The notes beneath the pieces were generated by a model, which was not told where the DNA came from, ran no database searches, and was given only the letters and a program-made list of their open reading frames with translations. Shown here piece after piece: positions 17,512 through 26,426 of a stretch of DNA of 64,000 nucleotides. Both the position numbers and the translations under genes were made by a program. The first letter of the stretch is position 1, and each line of letters begins with the position of its first letter. Source of the DNA: Paraburkholderia acidisoli (GTDB taxonomy: Bacteria; Pseudomonadota; Gammaproteobacteria; Burkholderiales; Burkholderiaceae); NCBI RefSeq assembly GCF_009789675.1, contig NZ_CP046913.1, positions 496,001 to 560,000 of the forward strand, written 5' to 3'.

Positions 17512-18507
17512 ATGGCGTACGCAAGTCTGGATTTACCGTCGTATACCCGTCCGCATTTCGTTACCGCGGGCGTCAGTCGGGAAGTGCGTCATATCGCAAT
17601 ACTGCTGTTCGATGGTTGTTCATTGCTCGGCGCCGGCATCGTGGCCGAAGTGTTTCATGTGGCGAATGAACTCTCTTCCGATACCTCTCGCAGTTCGCCT
17701 TACGACGTCAGCATTCTTTCAGCCGATGGCGGCAACGTAACCTGCTCGTCTTCGGTACGGGTCTGGACCGATGGACTCGACGCGCGTCACTTCGTCGGCT
17801 TCGACGCGCTCTTCGTGGCAGGCGGCAAAGGTGCATTCGCGGCCGCCAACGACGAGCGTCTCACCGCCTGGCTTCGTCATGTGCATGCGAATACCGGAAC
17901 CATTCGTCCGATCGGCGAAGGCCGCGCCTTGCTCGAAGCCGCCAATCTGTGCGGCCAGCGCACGCAGCGCGAGTTCGGTTCGTATGCGATGCAGACCACG
18001 CGCGAGGACAACGGCGGCGACGCCGGCGATCGTCTGGAGTCGATGAAAAGCGCGCTCACGCTCGTCAAGCGCGATCTTGGCGTGGATGTCGCGCGCGCCG
18101 TGACGGAGCGTCTCATGCCCGATTCCGGGGGCAACCTCATGCCGTTCCTCGGCGACGCGCTCGGCAGCGCGCCCGCCGACAAGGTGCGCGCAGCGGCACG
18201 CTGGCTGCAGGAAAACTGCCAGCGCGCCATTTCGATCGCGGACGCCGCACAGGTGGCCGCGATGAGCGAGCGCAACTTCCTGCGCCGCTTCAAGCTTGAG
18301 ATGGGCATCACGCCATCGGATTACCTTTTGCATGCGCGGCTGGCGATCACCTGCAGCCTGCTCACCGATTCGGAGTTGCCGGTCGACAAGATCGCGCGCC
18401 GGACCGGCATGGGCAACGGGGACCGTCTCGCCAAGATTTTCCGCAAGCGCATGATGATTTCACCCACTGAATATCGCGAGCAAAGCCGCCGCGAAGCGGG
18501 CGCATAA
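17512..18507 (+). CDS. DJ-1/PfpI-AraC (GlxA-type) regulator next to manC
   Basis: The 331-residue product has the same architecture as the protein at 11798-12802. The N-terminal DJ-1/PfpI-like domain contains RHIAILLFDGCSLLGAGIVAEVF and FDALFVAGGKGAF. The C-terminal AraC helix-turn-helix domain contains SIADAAQVAAMSERNFLRRFK, ITPSDYLLHARL and GDRLAKIFRKRMMISPTEYR. The two share segments such as VRVWTD-L and GEGR-L, so they are paralogs. The ATG is preceded by TAGGGGAAAAG. It is the first gene before manC-wcaJ-wzc in the same direction, separated by a hairpin and a TGCACT element. Control of the EPS genes is likely by position only. No DJ-1 nucleophile elbow cysteine is obvious. Confidence 0.87.
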   Translation: MAYASLDLPSYTRPHFVTAGVSREVRHIAILLFDGCSLLGAGIVAEVFHVANELSSDTSRSSPYDVSILSADGGNVTCSSSVRVWTDGLDARHFVGFDALFVAGGKGAFAAANDERLTAWLRHVHANTGTIRPIGEGRALLEAANLCGQRTQREFGSYAMQTTREDNGGDAGDRLESMKSALTLVKRDLGVDVARAVTERLMPDSGGNLMPFLGDALGSAPADKVRAAARWLQENCQRAISIADAAQVAAMSERNFLRRFKLEMGITPSDYLLHARLAITCSLLTDSELPVDKIARRTGMGNGDRLAKIFRKRMMISPTEYREQSRREAGA

Positions 18508-18536
18508 GGCCGCTTCAGTGCAGCTTTCGACACGCC

Positions 18537-18561
18537 GGGCCGGTTCGCGGGGAACCGGCCC
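18537..18561 (+). terminator. Hairpin between regulator gene and manC
   Basis: Stem GGGCCGGTT / AACCGGCCC with a 7-nt loop, 30 bp behind the regulator stop. It lacks a T-run. It may separate the regulator transcript from manC or stabilise an mRNA end. Confidence 0.4.
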
Positions 18562-18620
18562 CAAGGTATCGCACGTCGCGAGACGGGGCGATCCTGCACT
18601 ATTGTCTAGGAGTCCGAAAC

Positions 18621-20168
18621 ATGATTGAAAGATCAGCAGGCGGCCCGGATCAGGAACAGATGCGCGCACCGCAGGAACCGGCAACGACGCAGGGGCAGGA
18701 TCAGGAACAGGCCACGCCGTGCACGCGCATCGTGCCGGTGGTGCTCGCGGGCGGCTCGGGCACGCGGCTGTGGCCGATGTCGCGCGAGCAGTTTCCGAAG
18801 CAGTTGATCGGCGTGGTCGGCAGCGACACGCTGTTGCAGGCGACGGTGCACCGGCTCGACGGTTTCGCGCCCGAATGGCAGGTCGCGAAGGACCCGATCG
18901 TCGTGTGCGGCGAAGAGCATCGCTTCGTGATCGTCGAGCAATTGCACGCCTGCGGTCTGGACGCGCGGCTCGTGGTGGAACCGGCGCGCCGCGACACGGC
19001 GCCCGCGCTCACGCTGGCGGCGGCAGTCGCCTGCGCCGAAGGCGAGGACGCGATCCTCGTGGTGATGCCGTCCGACCACGCGATTGCCGACACGCCCGCA
19101 TTGCAGCAAGCGCTCGCGAGCGCCGCGCGTCACGCGCAACGCGGCGCGATCGTCACGCTCGGCGTGCCGCCGCGCTCGCCCGAAACGGGCTTCGGCTATA
19201 TCCGCATCGGCGAGGCGATCGACGACGGCGCGCATCGCATCGACGGCTTCGTGGAAAAGCCCGCGCCCGAACTCGCGACGCAATACGTGGCGCAAGGCGG
19301 CTACTGGTGGAACAGCGGCATCTTCGTGATGCGCGCGAGCGTGTGGCTCGACGCGTTGCGCGCGCTGCAACCCGACATGCACGCGGCCTGCCTCGCGTCG
19401 TTTGTCGAAGGCAAGCTCGACGGCGGCACGTTCCGCCCGGGCAAGGACGCGTTCACGAACACGCCCGCCGACTCCATCGACTATGCCGTGATGGAGCGTC
19501 TTTCCAAGAGCAGCGGCTGGGCGCCCGAGGGCGTGGTGATCGCGCTCGACGCGGGCTGGTCCGACCTCGGCTCGTGGGACGCCGTGTGGGCCGCGCTCGA
19601 CAAGGACGAAGACGGCAACGTGGGGCGCGGGCGCGTGGAGTTCGAAGGCGCCGTCGCGACCTATGCGCATTCGGAAGGCCGGCTCGTGGCCTGCGTGGGC
19701 ACCTCGAATCTCGTGGTGGTCGAAACCGCCGACGCCGTGCTCGTGGCCGATCGCTCGAAAGTGCAGGACGTGAAGGGGCTCGTCACGCGCATCAAGGCGC
19801 AGCGCGCGCCGGAGGCGGACGCGCACCGCAAGGTGCAGCGCCCGTGGGGCTTCTACGATTCGATCGATCAGGGCGAGCGGTTCCAGGTCAAGCGCATCGT
19901 CGTCACGCCGGGCGCGCGGCTCTCGCTGCAACTGCATCATCATCGCGCCGAACACTGGACGGTCGTGCGCGGCACGGCGCTCGTCACGCGCGGTGAGGAG
20001 ACCTTCCTGTTGAGCGAGAACGAATCGACGTATATCCCGCTCGGTGTGCGTCACCGGCTCGAAAACCCCGGCAAGATGCCGCTCGAAATCATCGAAGTGC
20101 AGTCGGGCGCGTATCTCGGCGAGGACGACATCGTCCGCTTCGACGACACCTACGGCCGTTGCGGCTGA
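18621..20168 (+). CDS. manC: Mannose-1-phosphate guanylyltransferase / mannose-6-phosphate isomerase
   Basis: This bifunctional enzyme makes GDP-mannose from mannose 1-phosphate and GTP, and isomerises fructose 6-phosphate to mannose 6-phosphate. The 515-residue protein has about 35 extra residues before the guanylyltransferase motif LAGGSGTRLWPMSREQFPKQL (residues about 43-63, read as two blocks). FVEKP and WNSGIFV follow, and the type II isomerase cupin lies at the end (RPWGFYDSID, RLSLQLHHHRAEHW, EIIEVQSG). GDP-mannose feeds gmd and fcl downstream. No phosphomannomutase (manB) is in the window, so that step must come from elsewhere. Same function as bceA in cepacian clusters. Confidence 0.96.
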   Translation: MIERSAGGPDQEQMRAPQEPATTQGQDQEQATPCTRIVPVVLAGGSGTRLWPMSREQFPKQLIGVVGSDTLLQATVHRLDGFAPEWQVAKDPIVVCGEEHRFVIVEQLHACGLDARLVVEPARRDTAPALTLAAAVACAEGEDAILVVMPSDHAIADTPALQQALASAARHAQRGAIVTLGVPPRSPETGFGYIRIGEAIDDGAHRIDGFVEKPAPELATQYVAQGGYWWNSGIFVMRASVWLDALRALQPDMHAACLASFVEGKLDGGTFRPGKDAFTNTPADSIDYAVMERLSKSSGWAPEGVVIALDAGWSDLGSWDAVWAALDKDEDGNVGRGRVEFEGAVATYAHSEGRLVACVGTSNLVVVETADAVLVADRSKVQDVKGLVTRIKAQRAPEADAHRKVQRPWGFYDSIDQGERFQVKRIVVTPGARLSLQLHHHRAEHWTVVRGTALVTRGEETFLLSENESTYIPLGVRHRLENPGKMPLEIIEVQSGAYLGEDDIVRFDDTYGRCG

Positions 20169-20196
20169 GCCGCCACGCACCTCCAGGGTTACCGAT

Positions 20197-21585
20197 ATGC
20201 GCGAGCTTCAAAACCTGATGGCGAGAGTGCTGGACGTCTCCGCGGTCCTGCTCGGCGCGAGCCTGGCCTCGGAGATCCGTTTCGACGACGTCGCGCCGCG
20301 CGGCGTGAACGAAGCGTTCGTCTTGCTCGCGGCCGCCTTCGCACTCGTGATCTTTCCGGCGTTCGAGCTGTATCAGTCGTGGCGCGGCCGTTCCAAGGTG
20401 CTGCTCGCGAGCCAGGTGTCGCTGGCCTGGCTTGTCGTGCAGGGCTGCGCGTTGCTGGCCATGTACTCGACGATGCACCACGTGGATGCGGTGTCGCGCT
20501 TGTGGTTCGCCTACTGGACCGCGCTCGCGGGCGGTTTGCTGATCACGTGGCGCGTGGCCGCGCACGGCGTGCTCGCGCACGTGCGGCGCGCGGGTCACAA
20601 CCTGCACCAGGTGGCGATCGCCGGTTCGGCTTCGCAGTGCGACGAGATCGTGCGCCGGATCGGCAAGGAACCCAGTTCGGGTTTCCGTGCCAGCGCGATG
20701 CTCAACACGGTGCCGAACGGCACGCCGATCAACGGCAACGGCGCGGCCGTGTGCAATACCGTCGAGGCGTTCGCGCAGTTCATCCGCGAACACGACGTGC
20801 ATGAGTTGTGGCTCGCGCTCTCGCTCGCCGAGGAGCGAACGGTCGCGCGGCTCGTCACCGAGTTTCGCAACGACCTCGTGAACATCCGCTTCATTCCCGA
20901 CGTGCGCTCGCTCGCGCTGTTCGAGACCAGTAGCGTGATCGAGCTGCTCGGCGTGCCCGCCATCAATCTCGTGGCCTCGCCCCTGCCGGCTAGCGCGCAG
21001 TTCAAGAAGGCGCTGTTCGACCGGCTGTTCGCGAGCGCGGCGATCCTCACGCTGCTGCCCTTGCTGATCGCCATTGCCATTGCCGTGAAGCTCTCGTCGC
21101 GCGGGCCGGTGCTGTTCAAGCAACGCCGCAAGGGCGCCGACGGCCGCGTGTTCACCATCTACAAGTTCCGCTCGATGCGCGTGCACACGGAGGCCGCGGG
21201 CACGGTGAGCCAGGCGACCCGCGACGATCCGCGCGTGACGAAGCTGGGCGCGTTCCTGCGCCGCACGAGCCTCGACGAGTTGCCGCAGTTCTTCAACGTG
21301 CTGCGTGGCGACATGTCGGTGGTCGGGCCGCGGCCGCATGCGCTCGAACACGACGATCTCTATCGCGGCGTGGTGGCGGGCTACATCCACCGCTATCGCA
21401 TCAAGCCGGGCATCACGGGCTGGGCGCAGGTCAACGGCTTTCGCGGCGAGACCGACCGCCTCGAAAAGATGGAACTGCGCGTGGCACACGATCTGTACTA
21501 CCTCGGGCACTGGTCGTTCTGGCTCGACATGCGCATCATCGCGGCGACCATCGTGCGCGGCTTCTTCAACCCGAATGCGTACTGA
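20197..21585 (+). CDS. wcaJ: Undecaprenyl-phosphate glucose-1-phosphate transferase, WcaJ type
   Basis: It starts each EPS repeat unit by moving a sugar phosphate, probably glucose, from UDP-sugar to undecaprenyl phosphate in the inner membrane. The 462-residue product has four hydrophobic N-terminal segments, a cytoplasmic CoA-binding-like middle region, and the C-terminal bacterial sugar transferase domain: FKQRRKGADGRVFTIYKFRSM, TSLDELPQFFNVLRGDMSVVGPRPH and GITGWAQVNGFRGET in separate blocks. The ATG at 20197, 28 bp after manC, gives the normal N-terminus. Sugar specificity is assumed from the WcaJ subfamily; galactose-type (WbaP) specificity is possible. Confidence 0.92.
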   Translation: MRELQNLMARVLDVSAVLLGASLASEIRFDDVAPRGVNEAFVLLAAAFALVIFPAFELYQSWRGRSKVLLASQVSLAWLVVQGCALLAMYSTMHHVDAVSRLWFAYWTALAGGLLITWRVAAHGVLAHVRRAGHNLHQVAIAGSASQCDEIVRRIGKEPSSGFRASAMLNTVPNGTPINGNGAAVCNTVEAFAQFIREHDVHELWLALSLAEERTVARLVTEFRNDLVNIRFIPDVRSLALFETSSVIELLGVPAINLVASPLPASAQFKKALFDRLFASAAILTLLPLLIAIAIAVKLSSRGPVLFKQRRKGADGRVFTIYKFRSMRVHTEAAGTVSQATRDDPRVTKLGAFLRRTSLDELPQFFNVLRGDMSVVGPRPHALEHDDLYRGVVAGYIHRYRIKPGITGWAQVNGFRGETDRLEKMELRVAHDLYYLGHWSFWLDMRIIAATIVRGFFNPNAY

Positions 21586-21753
21586 GAAACGTAAGGCCTG
21601 CTAACTGGCGGAGCGCGGCAGGCAGGAAAGCACTGGCAAAAACAGGCAAAAACAGGCAGGCGAACAACAACACCAACGACGCGCGCGAGCAGGCGTTACG
21701 GCGCGCGGGGGCTCACTGGACTCACCAGGTTCACCCGTATCGGGAGAGGGAAG

Positions 21754-23985
21754 ATGGCGATGAACTATGACGGCGGCTATGGCTATGCCATGGCCGGCAC
21801 GGAGGAGCGGTACCTGGGCGACTACCTGCAGACGCTCGCGGCGAACTGGCGCGTCATTGCGCTCGTGACGCTCGCGGTCACGCTGCTCGGTACGGCCTAT
21901 GCATTCATCGCGCAGCCGACGTATCGCGCCGACGTGATGTTCCATCTCGTCGACAAATCGGACGACGGCAAGAAGAACGCGACGCTGCCGCCGCTCACGG
22001 GCATGTTCGACGAAAAGACTTCGGCGAACGGCCAGATCGAAATGCTCAAGTCGCGTCTCGTCACCGAGGAAACGGTGCGGCGCCTGCACCTCGACATCGG
22101 CGCGCATCCGCGTGAAATGCCGGTGCTCGGCGGCGTGCTGCAAGGGCTCATGAACGGCAAGTGGGGCTTCAAGCCGCCCGCGTTCCTCGAGTCGTCGAAC
22201 TATGCGTGGGGCCGCGGCGCGATCGGCGTGTCGCGCTTCGACACGCCCGACGCGCTGTTCGATCGTCCGTTCACGCTCGTGGCGGGCGAGAACGGCACCT
22301 ACGTGCTGCGCGACCCCGACGGCATTCCGCTGTTCGACGGTCACGTGGGGCAGGACGTCAAGGCCAATACCGCCGACGGCCCCATCGCCCTGCGCGTGGA
22401 CAGCTTGAGCGGCCCGGCCGGCACGCCTTTCGTGCTCACGCGCGCCTCGACGCTCACCACGGTGGAGCGCCTGCAAAAGTCGCTCGACGTGGGCGAAGTG
22501 GGGCTGCAATCGGGCGTGATCCGCGCGAGCCTCGAAGGCCACGACAGCAAGCTCACGGCCGCGATCCTCAACAGCATGGCCAACGAATTCATCGAGCAGG
22601 ACGTGGAAAGCCGCTCGGCCGAAGCCGAACACATGCTCGCGTTCCTCGACCAGCAACTGCCGCAACTGCGCGCCCAGGTGGATGCCGCCGAGCAGAAGTA
22701 CAACAACTTCCGCAACGCGCACGGCACCGTCGATCTCGGCGAGGAAAGCCGCCTGCTGCTGCAACAGGTGGTGGACAACAAGACGCGCCTCGTCGATCTC
22801 CAGCAGCAACGCGCCGAACTCGTGCAGCGCTTCACCGAGCATCACCCCGCCGTGGCCGCGCTCGACGCGCAGATCGCCACGCTGCAGGGCGCGCAATCCA
22901 CGCTCACCAAGCACGTGCAAACGCTGCCCGATACCGAGCAGACGGCCGTGCGTCTTCTGCGCGACGTGCATGTGAACACCGAGCTGTACACGAACCTGCT
23001 CAACAGCGCGCAGCAGCTGCGCGTGGCGAAGGCGGGTCAGGTGGGCGACGTGCGCGTGGTCGACTACGCGCAGGCACCCGACGATCCCGTGCGGCCGAAG
23101 CGCCTCCTCATCATCATCGTGTCGATCGGTGTTGGCCTGATTCTCGGCATGCTGATCGCGTTCGTGCGCAAGTCGCTCTACGGCGGCGTGGAGCGTCCCG
23201 ACGAACTCGAAGCGGCGCTTGGCGTGCCGGTGTTCGCGGTGGTGCCGCGCAGCCCGAAGCAGTTGCGCCTGCAACATCACGTCTCCACGCGCCGCCGCGG
23301 CCTGCACGTGCTCGCGCAGCAGTCGCCCCAGGACGTGGCCGTGGAAGGCGTGCGCAGCCTGCGCACCACGCTGCAACTGTCGCTCGCGGAGGCGGGCAAC
23401 AACATCGTCATGCTCACGGGCTCGCGGCCCGACGTCGGCAAGTCGTTCCTTTCGGTCAATCTCTCGGCGCTGGTCGCTTCGGTGAACAAGCGCGTGTTGA
23501 TCGTCGATGGCGACATGCGGCGCGGCGACGTGCATTCGCACTTCGGCATCGCGCATCAGCCGGGTTTGTCGGACGTGCTGCTCGGCGCCGATCTCGCCGC
23601 GTCGATCCAGCGCGACGTGCTGCCGGGTCTCGACGTGCTCGCGAAGGGCTCGCTGCATTCGCATCCGTCCGAATTGCTGATGAGCGGACGCTTCGAGACG
23701 CTGCTCGAAGAGCTCAAGGCGAAGTACGACCTCGTGATCATCGACACGCCGCCCGTGCTCGCGGTGACGGACTCGACCGTGATCGGCCGCTACGCGGGCA
23801 CGACGCTGCTGGCGATTCGCCATGGCCGCCATCCGCTTTCCGAGCTGGAGGAAACGGTCAAGCGTCTGCGCATCGGCGGCGTGAATTTGCGCGGCGTGCT
23901 GCTCACCGACGTGCCGAAGACGGGCGCGTTCATCGGCGGCGGTTATCGCGGCGGTTACTACGGTTACGAAAGCATCGCCGGTTGA
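21754..23985 (+). CDS. wzc: Wzc-type polysaccharide co-polymerase / tyrosine autokinase
   Basis: Wzc controls chain length and export of Wzy-made polysaccharide through cycles of tyrosine autophosphorylation. The 743-residue protein has an N-terminal Wzz domain with a first membrane segment near residues 30-50, a long periplasmic part with coiled-coil stretches (about 285-400), and a second membrane segment near 450-470. The BY-kinase domain has Walker A GSRPDVGKS (K563), Walker A' VLIVDGDMRR (D585) and Walker B LVIIDTPP (D664). The C-terminus is a tyrosine cluster (YRGGYYGYES), the usual phosphorylation tail. The partner phosphatase Wzb is not found in the window. SD GGGAGAGGG precedes the ATG. 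Confidence 0.95.
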   Translation: MAMNYDGGYGYAMAGTEERYLGDYLQTLAANWRVIALVTLAVTLLGTAYAFIAQPTYRADVMFHLVDKSDDGKKNATLPPLTGMFDEKTSANGQIEMLKSRLVTEETVRRLHLDIGAHPREMPVLGGVLQGLMNGKWGFKPPAFLESSNYAWGRGAIGVSRFDTPDALFDRPFTLVAGENGTYVLRDPDGIPLFDGHVGQDVKANTADGPIALRVDSLSGPAGTPFVLTRASTLTTVERLQKSLDVGEVGLQSGVIRASLEGHDSKLTAAILNSMANEFIEQDVESRSAEAEHMLAFLDQQLPQLRAQVDAAEQKYNNFRNAHGTVDLGEESRLLLQQVVDNKTRLVDLQQQRAELVQRFTEHHPAVAALDAQIATLQGAQSTLTKHVQTLPDTEQTAVRLLRDVHVNTELYTNLLNSAQQLRVAKAGQVGDVRVVDYAQAPDDPVRPKRLLIIIVSIGVGLILGMLIAFVRKSLYGGVERPDELEAALGVPVFAVVPRSPKQLRLQHHVSTRRRGLHVLAQQSPQDVAVEGVRSLRTTLQLSLAEAGNNIVMLTGSRPDVGKSFLSVNLSALVASVNKRVLIVDGDMRRGDVHSHFGIAHQPGLSDVLLGADLAASIQRDVLPGLDVLAKGSLHSHPSELLMSGRFETLLEELKAKYDLVIIDTPPVLAVTDSTVIGRYAGTTLLAIRHGRHPLSELEETVKRLRIGGVNLRGVLLTDVPKTGAFIGGGYRGGYYGYESIAG

Positions 23986-24113
23986 GACGGGCCGGAAGCA
24001 CTGTTTGATAGCGCGCCTCGCATCGACGAGGTCTTGCAGATGGAATCCGCCACCGTTCGCGGCGGCGGCAAACCACACACCCAATTCGCACGAAAGCGAG
24101 GGAGGAAGTCACG

Positions 24114-25232
24114 ATGTCACGTAAGGTTGCGTTGATCACCGGCATCACCGGTCAGGACGGCTCCTATCTGGCCGAATTGCTGCTCGCCAAGGGCTACGAA
24201 GTGCACGGCATCAAGCGTCGCTCGTCGCTCTTCAACACGGACCGCATCGATCACCTGTATCGCGACGTGCACGATCCGGAGCAGGGCATCCAGCTCCATC
24301 ACGGCGAACTCACGGATTCGACGGCGCTGCTGCGCGTGATCCAGCGCGTGGGCCCCGACGAGATCTACAACCTCGCGGCGCAGAGCCACGTGGCCGTTTC
24401 GTTCGAGGAACCCGAATACACGGCCAATGCCGACGGTCTGGGCACGCTGCGTATTCTGGAAGCGATCCGCATTCTCGGCATGACGAAGAAGACGCGCTTC
24501 TATCAGGCGTCCACCTCGGAACTCTACGGCCTCGTGCAGGAAGTGCCGCAACGCGAGACCACGCCGTTCTACCCGCGCAGCCCGTATGCGGTCGCGAAGC
24601 TGTTCGCGTACTGGACCACGGTGAACTACCGCGAGGCGCACGGCATCTACGCGTGCAACGGCATTCTGTTCAATCACGAGTCGCCGCAACGTGGCGAGAC
24701 TTTCGTCACGCGCAAGATCACGCGCGCGATCGCCCGCATTTCCGTCGGCCTGCAAAAGGTGCTCTATCTGGGCAATCTTTCGGCGATGCGCGACTGGGGT
24801 CACGCGCGCGATTACGTGGACATGCAATGGCGCATGCTCCAGCAGAACGAGCCGGAAGACTACGTGATCGCCACGGGCGTGCAGTACAGCGTGCGCGATT
24901 TCGTGCGCTACGCCGCCGAGGAACTGGGCGTGACGGTGCGCTTCGAAGGCGAAGGCGTGGATGAAGTGGGGATCGTCGACAAGGTGGAAGGCCGCGAGAC
25001 GCGCCTCGAACCCGGCGACGTGATCGTGCGCGTCGACCCGCGCTACTTCCGCCCGACCGAAGTGGAAACGCTGCTCGGCGACGCCAGCAAGGCGCAGCAA
25101 AAGCTCGGCTGGCGTCCCACCACGACCTTCGAGCAACTCGTGAAGGAAATGGTGCGTTCCGACTTCCAGATCGCCCGGCGCGACGCGCTCGTCACGCTGG
25201 CCGGCTTCCGGGCTCTCGAACATCACGAGTGA
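24114..25232 (+). CDS. gmd: GDP-mannose 4,6-dehydratase
   Basis: Gmd converts GDP-D-mannose to GDP-4-keto-6-deoxymannose, the first step towards GDP-L-fucose (or GDP-rhamnose). The 372-residue SDR protein has the NAD(P) fold [17 protein letters not shown] (residues 9-25), the catalytic TSELYG and [10 protein letters not shown] (YxxxK), and [17 protein letters not shown]. Length is as in E. coli Gmd. A strong site AGGGAGGAAG precedes the ATG. The fcl start codon lies 3 bp after its stop, so the two are translationally linked and make GDP-L-fucose. Confidence 0.97.
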   Translation: MSRKVALITGITGQDGSYLAELLLAKGYEVHGIKRRSSLFNTDRIDHLYRDVHDPEQGIQLHHGELTDSTALLRVIQRVGPDEIYNLAAQSHVAVSFEEPEYTANADGLGTLRILEAIRILGMTKKTRFYQASTSELYGLVQEVPQRETTPFYPRSPYAVAKLFAYWTTVNYREAHGIYACNGILFNHESPQRGETFVTRKITRAIARISVGLQKVLYLGNLSAMRDWGHARDYVDMQWRMLQQNEPEDYVIATGVQYSVRDFVRYAAEELGVTVRFEGEGVDEVGIVDKVEGRETRLEPGDVIVRVDPRYFRPTEVETLLGDASKAQQKLGWRPTTTFEQLVKEMVRSDFQIARRDALVTLAGFRALEHHE

Positions 25233-25235
25233 CGC

Positions 25236-26291
25236 ATGGACAAGAACTCCCGCATCTTCGTGGCCGGTCATCGCGGCATGGTGGGCTCGGCGCTCGTGCG
25301 CGCGTTGCAGGCGCACGGCTACTGGAATCTCGTCACGCGCACGCACGCGCAGCTCGATCTCACCGATCAGCGCGCGGTGAACGCGTTCTTCGAAAGCGAG
25401 AACATCAATGCCGTGCTGCTCGCGGCCGCGAAAGTGGGCGGCATTCTCGCCAACTCCACGCAGCCCGCGCAGTTCGCCTACGACAATCTCGCGATCGAGA
25501 CCAACGTGATTCGCGCGGCCCACGACACGGGCGTGGAGCGGCTCGTGTTCTTCGGCTCGTCGTGCATTTATCCGCGCGACTGTCCGCAGCCGATTCGCGA
25601 GGCGTATCTGCTCACCTCGCCGCTCGAACCCACCAACGAGGCCTATGCGATCGCCAAGATCGCGGGCCTCAAGCTGTGCGCGGCGTACAACCAGCAGTAC
25701 GGCACGCATTTCGTCTCGCTGATGCCGACCAACCTCTACGGTCCCAACGACAACTACGACCTGAAGAGCAGCCACGTGCTGCCCGCGCTGATCCGCAAGG
25801 CGCATGAAGCGCGCGTGAGCGGCGCGCCCGCGTTGTCGGTGTGGGGCTCGGGCACGCCGCGCCGCGAGTTCCTGCACGTGGACGATCTCGCCGACGCGAC
25901 GATCTTCGTGCTCGAACACGACACCGACGACGGCGTCTACAACGTGGGCGTGGGCGAGGATCTGTCGATTCGCGAACTCGCGCAGCGCATCTGCGAGGTC
26001 GTCGGCTTCGAGGGCGAACTCGTGTTCGACGCGAGCAAACCCGACGGCACGCCGCGCAAGCTGCTCGACGTCTCGCGGCTGGGCGGTCTGGGCTGGCACG
26101 CGCGCATCGGGCTCGAAGAAGGGCTCGCGCGCACCTATAGCGACTTCCTGCAGACGCAGGAGGCGGGTTCGACCCGTGAGGCGCACGCCGCCGCGCCGCT
26201 CGACACGCCGGTCGCCGCGCCCTCTGCATCCGCCCCGCAGGCGCAGGTCAACGTCAGCGCGCCTGCCTTCGCCGCGGTGGCGCGCGCCTGA
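25236..26291 (+). CDS. fcl: GDP-L-fucose synthase
   Basis: Fcl is the epimerase/reductase that turns GDP-4-keto-6-deoxymannose into GDP-L-fucose with NADPH. The SDR motifs are present: [17 protein letters not shown] (residues 8-24), FGSSCIYPR, and [10 protein letters not shown] (YxxxK). [10 protein letters not shown] and [13 protein letters not shown] are also standard. At 351 residues it is about 30 longer than E. coli Fcl, owing to an Ala/Pro/Ser-rich tail after residue 310 ([16 protein letters not shown]) that looks disordered and is probably not needed for catalysis. The gene follows gmd with a 3-bp gap and ends directly before a strong terminator. Confidence 0.96.
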   Translation: MDKNSRIFVAGHRGMVGSALVRALQAHGYWNLVTRTHAQLDLTDQRAVNAFFESENINAVLLAAAKVGGILANSTQPAQFAYDNLAIETNVIRAAHDTGVERLVFFGSSCIYPRDCPQPIREAYLLTSPLEPTNEAYAIAKIAGLKLCAAYNQQYGTHFVSLMPTNLYGPNDNYDLKSSHVLPALIRKAHEARVSGAPALSVWGSGTPRREFLHVDDLADATIFVLEHDTDDGVYNVGVGEDLSIRELAQRICEVVGFEGELVFDASKPDGTPRKLLDVSRLGGLGWHARIGLEEGLARTYSDFLQTQEAGSTREAHAAAPLDTPVAAPSASAPQAQVNVSAPAFAAVARA

Positions 26292-26312
26292 GCGCGACGG
26301 TCAGCCGGTTAT

Positions 26313-26357
26313 GGCGGACGTCGTGTTGGGACCGGATATCGACGTCCGCCTTTTTTA
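26313..26357 (+). terminator. Intrinsic terminator behind fcl
   Basis: Perfect 11-bp stem GGCGGACGTCG / CGACGTCCGCC with a 16-nt loop, followed directly by six T. It lies 21 bp behind the fcl stop, yet the next gene runs in the same direction. Transcription beyond it needs read-through, antitermination or a separate promoter. None is obvious in the remaining 70 bp. Confidence 0.85.
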
Positions 26358-26426
26358 CGTCCGGCGCCGTCTGCGCCCGCGCGCGCCGGCCGTGCGCCCG
26401 AACACTCGGAGCAGGAAGCCGAAGCA

